Assembly (NCBI GenBank): GCA_050084985.1
Contig: JBITNC010000001.1
Location: 174,902,001-174,966,000 of the forward strand
Length of the DNA: 64,000 bases
Reading direction: 5' to 3'
From: Nageia nagi
Taxonomy: Eukaryota; Pinophyta
In this document: in pieces, positions 59,701 through 64,000 of the stretch
How positions within the stretch are numbered: the stretch's first letter is position 1
How the letters are laid out: every line of letters starts with the position of its first letter
Made by a program: the position numbers and the translations under genes
The notes under the pieces: model-generated
Told to the model about the DNA's origin: nothing
Seen by the model: only the letters and a program-made list of their open reading frames with translations
Database searches by the model: none

Positions 59701-61501
59701 TTAACAGGTCTCACTTACTGTGACATGGTCTTAATTCCTAATAGTCAATAATCTATTCTTTCTTATAGCTAATTATATTTTCAATGTTAGAACACAATTG
59801 AATGGTAACCAAACCAATGATTGGTAATGACATTGATCATATAATGATTGTAGAAGAACTTGAAACCATCATATAATCATCACGAAAGTAAAACTTTCTT
59901 TATGAGCTATTGCAACTACCTACACAATTCAGATACTAACACACAGCAGTTCATCATTGTTTGATTTCTGCTCAATTGAGTTCAAAATATTATATTAGAT
60001 CGAGATGTAATTAATAGATGACAGTTTATTATAATTAATGGTCAATTGTTTTGGGTTAGCTCGTATTTGTATTGGCAGTTGATGCTATCTTCTTTGTATT
60101 TACGTTTGATCCAAGTGTTAATAATGATTACACATTATTATTTCCTGTTCTGATAACAATGTTTGATTAAGCCAAACAAGGAAATGAATCAAACAACCTA
60201 TGAATGTATTATAACCAGTGGTTTCAAAAAAATGCATGTTTAAACACGTAGTTGCGTTTAAACACGTTTTTTTAAACTTACATTTGTTTTCTTAAAAACA
60301 TGATTTTTTAAAAACCTATAAAAAAAGTATGTACCACATTTTTTTCATGTTTTTCTTATACATTTGCTGTTTTCTAAAATTTGTCCCCAAAGACGTTTAT
60401 ACTCGGTACACATTTTTTCAAACATTGATTATAAATTATCATCCATCTAGTTACTATCATAATGCCTAGTCTGCCTTCTTACACTAAACTGTTCATCCAT
60501 CAAGGTAATTCAAAGTCAGGGTACAATTGTAACTAAAGTGCGTAAGTTATTTGAAAAGGATCATCTACCAATAGGAACTCAATCATCAATCACCAAGTTC
60601 CTCTATGATTAATGTCTTGCCTTAGATTAATGTCCTTAATTACTCTGCGATTATGTCTAGCCTTCCTCTATGAGGCTGTTGATATTATCTATATTGAAGA
60701 GAAAAACAAGCCAACTAAGGTGCAGTCCATTGATATCCCAGGTTTCTTTCACTGTCATATTCAGAACCATACAAAATGAAACCAAAAATCAAATCTATAA
60801 ATTCAATGAAATGGTAATTAAGGGGATGATTTACAGTTTTGTACAAGATATTATGAAGGTTTCTGTTCAATTGAATATGACTATTAAAAGTTAAAACAAC
60901 AATCCTTGTTTTGAATGCACTGGCAGTCATGAAAAGATCACCGACTGGTTTAAGAAGTGGTTATGTTGTCACATTTTCTTTATTTCCTGAGATAACAGTG
61001 CCACTTGTGAAGGTGAAGCCCAAGTACAGTCCCATCAACATCACAGTTCTGTTCATGTATCTACAGTTTAAAGAAGATAAATACAATTCCATAAAGCTCT
61101 ACAAAAGTATATGTTTGATGTTGTTCAAGAGGCTTAGATATCATATTATGTACCCACTTCGATCACATACTAGTACAATGACATCCAACTACTGAAGCAA
61201 CATAGTACCATAAACCTGGTTATGTATCAAACTATCGAGACAGTATGTTCAAGAATCATAGTAATGCCAAATACAATAAACAAACTGTTTCCCTGTGTAT
61301 TCAATCTCATGAAAGAAGTGCACAAGCCTTTACAAGATAATCTAATGATTTACTGAAGAACAGGAATTAATATACTGAATTGTGCTTTTCATGTTTAATA
61401 TACTGATTTCTTTGTTGTCAGAGCACTTGGAAGATGACACTTCTATGGCCAAGAAAAAAATGACGACGAAAGGACAAACTTCTCATTTTGTCAGGAATTG
61501 A
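32794..61501 (+). CDS. Nucleoside diphosphate kinase, secretory NDPK5-like, five exons
   Basis: The enzyme moves a phosphate from ATP to other nucleoside diphosphates through a phospho-histidine. Exons: 32794-32855, 32931-33167, 34307-34414, 58402-58511, 61422-61501. All introns are GT-AG, phases match, and the sum is 597 nt (198 residues plus stop). The N-terminus ([19 protein letters not shown]) looks like a signal peptide or membrane anchor. The kinase fold follows: [10 protein letters not shown] (Lys42), [11 protein letters not shown] (Tyr82), WRALIGPTD (Arg118, Thr124), then IRALCG (Arg138) and NCVHGSDS (Asn148, catalytic His151), and NREIGFFFG (Glu162). The short loop before HGSDS and the leader resemble plant NDPK5 more than NDPK1-3. 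The ATG at 32794 has G at -3 and +4; an alternative is 32806. Exons 2-4 are secure. Exon 1 is likely, and exon 5 rests on phase and an acidic then basic tail. Confidence 0.8.
33168..34306 (+). other. Intron 2 of the NDPK gene
   Basis: Begins GTGTTG after ATGACCAG and ends GGATTGCAG before TGGTCCGG. The split codon AG|T encodes the Ser in MTSGPVV, so the protein reads through cleanly. No repeat or coding domain was recognised inside it; it is T-rich like ordinary plant introns. Confidence 0.85.
34415..35034. other. Intron 3 sequence before the hAT relic
   Basis: Ordinary AT-rich intron sequence. I see no repeat, RNA gene or conserved frame in it. Confidence 0.4.
35035..36660 (-). pseudogene. 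hAT transposase relic with BED finger, internally deleted
   Basis: Read leftward: a BED-type finger ([19 protein letters not shown], about 36563-36628), then [33 protein letters not shown] and [13 protein letters not shown] of the DUF659 region. [20 protein letters not shown] and LINFLVY follow, and then directly the later MMRQFT segment and a C-terminal part near 35133. Compared with the relic at 39067-40225 it lacks about 320 bp between LVY and MMRQFT. A roughly 110-bp tandem duplication lies at 35986-36180. Such proteins excise and insert hAT elements; this one has many stops. Confidence 0.7.
35986..36180. repeat. Tandem duplication of about 110 bp in hAT relic
   Basis: ATCCAAGCACTCCTGCTTG begins near 35987 and again near 36097. 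Both copies continue with GCTCACAA and CCTTGTACCCAAC blocks. The duplication repeats the coding segment for the [10 protein letters not shown] region of the transposase relic, which is abnormal for the family. Confidence 0.7.
36806..36944 (-). repeat. 3' LTR of TRIM element
   Basis: Shares with 38529-38671 the blocks AAAAAACAC.TTGTATT, TTTCAATATATA, CATCATAACTACTTCATAAC and ATTTAATATTCAATA. It ends TTTCTAACA. Confidence 0.85.
38529..38671 (-). repeat. 5' LTR of TRIM element
   Basis: Partner of 36806-36944. It is 4 bp longer because of an extra CTAA in the AACTAACTAACC stretch. The primer-binding site follows without any gap on the - strand. Confidence 0.85.
39067..40225 (+). pseudogene. hAT transposase relic (DUF659 to C-terminal part)
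   Basis: [19 protein letters not shown] opens the homology, followed by [49 protein letters not shown] and, after several frameshifts, [21 protein letters not shown] with [17 protein letters not shown] (frame 39681-39926). This is the DUF659 and middle region of plant hAT transposases. It matches the relic at 35035-36660 in inverted orientation, and homology runs past the coding end to about 40225. The N-terminal BED part is missing. Multiple stops show it is dead. Confidence 0.72.
40226..41633. other. Intron 3 sequence between hAT relic and the large LTR element
   Basis: A short G-rich stretch (GGGGAACA, GGGAATG repeats at 40245-40340) may belong to the end of the hAT element, because hAT subterminal DNA is often built of such short repeats. 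The rest is AT-rich intron sequence with no gene. Confidence 0.35.
41880..42790. repeat. Degenerate internal repeats in U3 of the LARD-like LTR
   Basis: A GC-richer tract in which phrases such as GACTTGCGCCAGC, GGCGCATGTCTGGATAG and AGACAAC..TCATGTCTC recur in varied form roughly every 80-120 bp. The right LTR carries the same series at about 55270-56170. Repeats upstream of the TATA box would be in the enhancer position. The long antisense frames seen here are a by-product of this composition. Confidence 0.55.
42830..42837 (+). promoter_or_regulatory. TATA box of the LARD-like LTR
   Basis: TATAAAAG within ATATCTATAAAAGGGG, with the same sequence at 56200-56207 in the other LTR. It lies about 150 bp before the ATG of the embedded frame, so a transcript starting some 30 bp downstream would carry that frame at its 5' end. 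Confidence 0.65.
42989..43516 (+). pseudogene. Reading frame embedded in the LTR (5' copy)
   Basis: From ATG 42989 one frame runs 176 codons to TGA 43514-43516, broken by three stops (43019, 43349 and near 43388). Readable parts include [38 protein letters not shown] and [16 protein letters not shown], ending TTDGLMNAI. The 3' LTR carries the same frame with different lesions, so the frame predates this insertion. I recognise no domain; it is charged, soluble-looking and without a signal peptide. Its place downstream of an LTR TATA box suggests the first protein of the element's RNA. Confidence 0.55.
43751..43758 (+). promoter_or_regulatory. Second TATA-like site in the LTR
   Basis: CTATAAGTAGCTCT here corresponds to TTATAAATAACCCT at 57080-57087 in the other LTR; the latter is the better TATA match. 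It lies between the embedded frame and the LTR end and could start a shorter RNA lacking the embedded frame. Confidence 0.4.
44705..44723 (+). other. Primer-binding site candidate of the LARD-like element
   Basis: TTGGTGCTAGAAGGAGGGC begins three bases after the LTR end. The TGG start is what pairs with a tRNA CCA end. I cannot name the tRNA. Confidence 0.55.
44862..45383 (+). CDS. LARD-like element frame 1, unknown, gag position
   Basis: A 173-codon frame, about 160 bp past the primer-binding site, where gag would start. It contains no capsid motif or zinc knuckle that I recognise. The end is charged ([20 protein letters not shown]) and overlaps the start of the next frame at 45359 in another phase, so a single ancestral frame with one shift is possible. 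It is Ser/Thr/Asn-rich in its middle. Function unknown. Confidence 0.4.
   Translation: METYLLMVSTTVVLYSHGNNAMVVGKYTMELSRTTICFAHIYTTSHKLAGISEFNPAIVSNRSDHQFEFSHTTTTGSRLECQSSNMANTTNVSNPIRHMDRTSSQVATIQSTHPIPKYPENISSLPSTPRSNISECSTGKPWKMCYDMEQHRQNKELDQLEDALRRWRMIQSK
45359..46419 (+). pseudogene. LARD-like element frame 2 with two retropepsin-like modules
   Basis: One phase runs from 45359 through 46153 (264 codons), passes a single TAG and continues. Module 1 has [20 protein letters not shown], then [18 protein letters not shown] and [11 protein letters not shown], resembling a retropepsin whose DTG has become DTH. An acidic linker rich in D and E follows. Module 2 has [20 protein letters not shown], then [12 protein letters not shown] and GVLKNC, a paralogous copy lacking the catalytic DT. 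The chromovirus inserted at 46419/46420 splits module 2, whose end is at 53453. Loss of the active-site motif suggests a structural or binding role, or simple decay. The protease relation is by motif only. Confidence 0.5.
46415..46419. other. Target-site duplication TGTTT, left copy
   Basis: Matches 53448-53452 exactly and marks the entry point of the nested chromovirus in frame 2 of the host element. Confidence 0.85.
46420..48800 (-). repeat. 3' LTR of chromovirus, interrupted by solo LTR
   Basis: Outer parts 46420-46830 and 48002-48800 align in order with 52254-53447. The middle 46831-48001 is a separate inverted LTR of the same family. The inner end GACGTCACA at 48800 borders a purine tract (AGAGAGGGGAGGC on the - strand). 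Confidence 0.85.
46831..48001 (+). repeat. Solo LTR of the same chromovirus family, inverted
   Basis: 1171 bp beginning TATGACATCCCCCTTG, the counterpart of the LTR start TGTGACGTCCCCCTTG read on the + strand, and ending GGATCTTTACA. Shared blocks with the reverse complement of the host LTR include ACTTGGGATAGAAGAC, GTGGGACGTCTCCCTCCCAA and TGTACTTGGAGAT. Flanks GAATT (46826-46830) and AAATC (48002-48006) are plausible decayed copies of the GAATC found at the same place in the partner LTR. It is opposite in direction to the host LTR. Confidence 0.75.
48801..48830 (-). other. Polypurine tract of chromovirus
   Basis: The - strand reads AGAGAGGGGAGGCTT immediately before the LTR start TGTGACG, fitting the plus-strand primer position of a - oriented element. 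Confidence 0.65.
48833..50210 (-). pseudogene. Chromovirus integrase with chromodomain
   Basis: From right to left: zinc-binding segment ([19 protein letters not shown] and HIRECVQCQ); core with D in [10 protein letters not shown] in [12 protein letters not shown] and E in [18 protein letters not shown]; then [17 protein letters not shown] and [11 protein letters not shown]. The C-terminal chromodomain reads [19 protein letters not shown] and ends HPTLN with a stop at 48833. The chromodomain is the defining feature of chromoviruses and directs insertion to certain chromatin. Core residues are kept, but stops between 49672 and 49935 and near 49140-49280 interrupt the frame. Confidence 0.85.
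50250..51800 (-). pseudogene. Chromovirus reverse transcriptase and RNase H
   Basis: RT motifs: [73 protein letters not shown] and the catalytic [11 protein letters not shown] with both Asp residues. RNase H follows with [37 protein letters not shown] and [12 protein letters not shown]. Four in-phase stops (near 51180, 51117, 50931 and 50724; three TAG and one TAA) interrupt an otherwise continuous frame. That suggests recent decay by point mutation rather than by rearrangement. Confidence 0.87.
51801..52253 (-). CDS. Open frame before RT in chromovirus, unknown
   Basis: The long frame 51183-52253 is open right up to the 5' LTR border and runs into RT without a stop. Its first 150 or so codons have no capsid signature, CCHC knuckle or DTG/DSG protease motif. 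Readable pieces are [36 protein letters not shown] and [20 protein letters not shown]. The start codon would be GTG at the border or the ATG about 40 bp in. Either gag and protease were deleted with the frame kept, or this is a divergent N-terminal region. The primer-site position holds TGGTGTTAGTGC. Confidence 0.4.
52254..53447 (-). repeat. 5' LTR of chromovirus
   Basis: The intact 1194-bp LTR. It ends TTCTACA (- strand) at 52254, directly followed by GTGGTGTTAGTGC, and is flanked on the outer side by the target copy TGTTT at 53448-53452. It carries several copies of a CAACGT(T/C)(T/G)GG motif. Confidence 0.9.
53453..54680 (+). pseudogene. LARD-like element frame 2, continuation after nested insertion
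   Basis: After the chromovirus, the frame [20 protein letters not shown] continues module 2 begun before 46419; the join across the target site is in phase for [11 protein letters not shown] followed by MFGKAW. An acidic segment ([22 protein letters not shown]) follows, as after module 1. A further frame at 54168-54674 ([20 protein letters not shown] ... [10 protein letters not shown]) is in the same region but has no domain I recognise. No RT or integrase occurs here. Stops near 53812 and 53870 break it. Confidence 0.45.
54681..55030 (+). other. LARD-like element 3' interior
   Basis: Non-coding apart from a short [13 protein letters not shown] piece at 54926. The last 50 bp before the 3' LTR are T-rich (TTTTATTTTGTTTTTTG), not purine-rich, so a normal polypurine tract is missing from the expected place. 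A purine-rich AGAGAGAAAAAAGAGAGAGAA stretch lies about 320 bp upstream, near 54699-54719. Confidence 0.5.
55031..58039 (+). repeat. 3' LTR of LARD-like element
   Basis: 3009 bp, starting TGTTGTGGCTTCC and ending CCAAACA before the target copy GGTCC. The order of blocks is the same as in the 5' LTR: repeats, TATA (56200-56207), embedded frame (56359-56872), second TATA (57080-57087). Confidence 0.9.
56359..56872 (+). pseudogene. Reading frame embedded in the LTR (3' copy)
   Basis: Homologous to 42989-43516. It starts [17 protein letters not shown], keeps [17 protein letters not shown] and [17 protein letters not shown], and reaches a TAA near 56611. Beyond this the same phase continues [17 protein letters not shown] to another stop. 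A length change near 56710 puts the final acidic part ([17 protein letters not shown] ... LMNAI) in another phase. The lesions differ from those of the 5' copy, so both arose after insertion. Confidence 0.55.
58045..58401. other. End of intron 3
   Basis: AT-rich intron sequence between the LARD-like element and exon 4. The T-rich run TTTTCTTTCTTTGCTTTGCAG forms a strong acceptor. Confidence 0.7.
58512..61421 (+). other. Intron 4 of the NDPK gene
   Basis: The donor is CTCAG|GTGAAT and the proposed acceptor is TTCTTTGTTGTCAG|AGCACT. It contains a short tandem repeat (58900-58990) and no coding domain. If it is retained, the frame instead runs on to a stop at 58610-58612 with an unrelated tail, so the end of the protein depends on this splice. 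Confidence 0.5.
58900..58990. repeat. Short tandem repeat, about 32 bp, nearly three copies
   Basis: TTTTCAAAACCCCTCGATATG, TTTTTAAAATCCCTTGATATG and TTTTCAAACCCCTTGATATGG start successive units at about 58900, 58932 and 58964. Confidence 0.7.
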
Positions 61502-61530
61502 AAATTGATTAAGAAAAGGGTGCAAGGAGT

Positions 61531-61536
61531 AATAAA
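61531..61536 (+). promoter_or_regulatory. Polyadenylation signal candidate of the NDPK gene
   Basis: AATAAA 30 bp after the proposed stop codon at 61499-61501. This is the consensus near-upstream element, but unusually close to the stop. Confidence 0.35.
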
Positions 61537-62890
61537 GCGATTTAAGAGTGATAATGAAGACCAAGATTAATTCCCTCCAAAGGATAGTTTTGAACTTGAG
61601 GAATGAATCTTGATTGGCAATGCACATCAAAATGCTATGACTGAATATCTGCTACGTAGTTTGTTTTGCATTTTTACACCTTACGCTAACTAAGATATCA
61701 TTTCATAGCATCACAAATCCAAAGATTTGTTTACATATTAGATGCAGGAAAGTAGATGGTTATCACATCCTAAACAATCCGAATTCTAACTAAGATACCC
61801 ATTTCATGTGGAACACCTCATATGGAAGACAACAAGGAGGTTTCTTATTCTTATGAAATATCCTTTTTTTTTCAGAATATGGGATCCATAGCTGGAGTCT
61901 AAAAGGTTTAAATCTTATGGGATGGCTCTATCTACAATTGAAATAATCCTATCCACAATCTTATTGTTGTGATTATAAACCCTCACAATTGAGTCGCTGT
62001 TAATAAGGATATAGAAGATATTGTACTCATAAGAATCCTTCTGAGACATGTCATAGAGTCTTCTATAGATAGAGTGAGTGGCCAACAACGTCTGTTTTTC
62101 AGGTAGAATCAATTGTGGGTGTGAGTGAGAAGTTTCATGTTAAGTCCGAAGTCCATTAAAACAGTACACATAACTGTCAAGAAATTATATCAACTTTTTA
62201 CTAGCGATTTCATGCTGTAGATTTAATACAAAACAGTTCTTTAGCCTGGACAATGACTATCTAATTGTTCCATGCAAAAATAACATGTATAATGTATATA
62301 CAAGGATAAGTTCTGACTAGGAATAGTCTATCATTATTCACTTTTAATGCAGTGAACCTAAGAATTAGGTTTATCAATTTCATAATAATTTTCTCATGAA
62401 ACACAGAAATGAATAATTGGCTGTTACAACCTAGGATAAACACTTTTCTCTCATGCTTTTTATTTAGCATTATTGGAATTGCTGTCTGGGAGGAATAGTC
62501 CAAATACCCCAAGTAGGATTTTATTTTAGTGCTGTTTTCTTCAACAGCAGTTGACTTCTTTTGCAAGCTCAACATACAATTCTGGCCCATATCCGCTCAT
62601 AGTAACAGACTATAGTAATGAGAAATATCCTGCCAACAGATTGGTGGTATTTGATGGCAAGCAAATCCAGTGATATATAGTATATACAATGCCTAATAAA
62701 GTTCTGCTACACATAATGTCAATAATAGAGTTCCGTAATGTTAATGCAATAGATCAATCAGTACAGAAGTACATTTCACAAGATGCAGTTATTATTTACT
62801 TATTGTCAATTTCATAATGTTTATATGCATACACTATCATTTATAGAACTAGTCCCAATTTCATGATATGATGCTATATTAGTTTAAAGA
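61537..62890. other. Gene-free sequence downstream of the NDPK gene
   Basis: Short frames on both strands have no domain I recognise. It may include the 3' UTR and the decayed remainder of the copia fragment to its right. Confidence 0.35.
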
Positions 62891-62899
62891 GGAATTGTT

Positions 62900-63124
62900 T
62901 TGTTCCCATGAAGCATGTCACGTAATTGTTTTTCTTCTTGGTGTCCTTTGCTTACCTATCATTTTGAGGAATAATATTCCAATCTGCTGTCTCATTATAA
63001 CCAGAATTAACAATATCCTATGAAAAAAGTCCTCATTTTGATACTCCAATAATCATAATCTAGCCCATTAAGTTCAGGAATATGGAGAGACTTGCTGTTG
63101 TTGGCCATGAAACCCAAATAATCA
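62900..63124 (-). pseudogene. Ty1/copia gag fragment
   Basis: The - strand reads MANNSKSLHIPELNGLDYDY then WSIKMRTFF, the start of copia gag (DUF4219/UBN2 type). After a frameshift near 63010 it continues DIVNSGYNETADWNIIPQND and AKDTKKKN, as gag does between its first helix and middle part. No LTR or pol could be tied to it in the window, so it is a truncated relic. Confidence 0.65.
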
Positions 63125-63199
63125 GGTGAAGTCTTCTTGTAGAGAGATTTTCTGTTGTTGGTATAGTTGTCTTCTAAAATAATACCATACACTCACACC

Positions 63200-64000
63200 T
63201 TCACTTAGCAGCAACATGAACATCAAGGTTTTTGACACAAGTTACAACATAGAGCATCCATGGCTATCTTCTATTGACTTCTACTCCAAATGAAAAGAAC
63301 AAGCTCTCTCTAAAAAATCTAGCCCACTTTTACTTAAATCACAATGAGACACCCTTATTTTTTGCGGCTGGGATGACTCTTGAGCCTACCTCAAGTCACA
63401 ACTGCTACCTGACTGTTAGAACAAAGAGAATATAGGACACAGCCCACCAAACAACTGTCTACGACAGTTGTGTTTGGTTTAAGAGGTTTTTGTCATATGA
63501 AACTGATCAGCATTTGCCCCTTTTCTTGACATGATCCCCTTGCCATTTTATTCTCAATTGAAAAAGCCACAGTTTGGATATATCACACCATGTATTGAAT
63601 TAGTTAGAGGTGAGAAATCAGGTTCGACACTTGTGCAAGGTAGAACAGAGAGAAGGAAGGACTTGAAACTTGTTTTCTTCATCAACATCACCATTACAGC
63701 AAAGACCTATGTGTACCCTTTTCACTGAACCTACCTACGTTAACTCTTGCATTGAATTTGGAGTGGGGGCTGTTAAGTTTGCCTCGCCATTGTTCTGTTT
63801 TTTGTCTTTTCTTTATTGTTTCTTGGTTTTGTTTTTCTTTCTATTTTTTCTTTCCCCCCCTTTCTTTTTGTAATTGATCTTTTAGTTATATTTTCTGTTT
63901 ATTTCAGTCCCTCTAATTGTACCACATACCTGTTTATAAAGAGTGCGGGCAGTGCCTGTCCTTCCTTAAGACAGTCTCGGTGAGTCCACATACAAACACA
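63200..64000. other. Unassigned sequence at right edge
   Basis: No gene recognised. A hairpin-capable sequence (CCAAACAACTGTC ... GACAGTTGTGTTTGG) lies at 63447-63478. A pyrimidine-rich stretch (63780-63870) and a TATAAAGAG near 63936 might belong to an LTR or a promoter beyond the edge. Confidence 0.3.

Noticed and set aside
1-64000. CRISPR arrays, bacterial operons, rRNA genes, tRNA genes
   Set aside because: No regularly spaced identical repeats, no ribosome-binding-site-led gene strings, and no rRNA or tRNA-like cloverleaf was recognised by eye.

Overview
This window is nuclear DNA of a seed plant with a large, repeat-rich genome. The evidence is one spliced plant-type gene with GT-AG introns (one about 24 kb long), plus several layers of LTR retrotransposons (Ty3/gypsy and Ty1/copia), a CACTA transposon and hAT relics. 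There are no bacterial operons, CRISPR arrays or rRNA genes. The very long repeat-filled intron, the low gene density and the decayed elements suggest a conifer or other gymnosperm; that is an inference, since no species-diagnostic sequence was recognised.

Layout. 1-223: end of a + strand gypsy integrase. 224-5190: old sequence with no recognisable gene. 5191-13530: a decayed Tat-lineage gypsy element on the - strand with both LTRs. 13531-14872: unassigned old sequence. 14873-31482: a decayed Ty1/copia element on the - strand, split by an 11-kb CACTA transposon (18118-29063, TTT target duplication). The CACTA carries a TNP2-like transposase relic (-), a second multi-exon gene (+), and telomere-like repeats between them.

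32794-61501 holds the only host gene recognised, a secretory-type nucleoside diphosphate kinase resembling plant NDPK5. It has five exons whose phases fit to give 198 codons, with every active-site residue I could check. Intron 3 (34415-58401) contains an inverted pair of hAT transposase relics (35035-36660 and 39067-40225) and a TRIM-type mini LTR element (36806-38671, TSD CAAAC). It also contains a 16.4-kb non-autonomous LTR element (41639-58039, TSD GGTCC). That element carries an inserted chromovirus (46420-53447, TSD TGTTT), whose left LTR in turn holds an inverted solo LTR of its own family (46831-48001).

The most unusual item is the 16.4-kb element. It has about 3-kb LTRs, each carrying the same reading frame downstream of a TATA box. 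Its interior lacks pol but carries two tandem retropepsin-like modules. After the gene, 61502-64000 holds only a copia gag fragment and unassigned sequence. Element boundaries were read by eye from LTRs, TIRs and target duplications; no divergence or homology values were computed.
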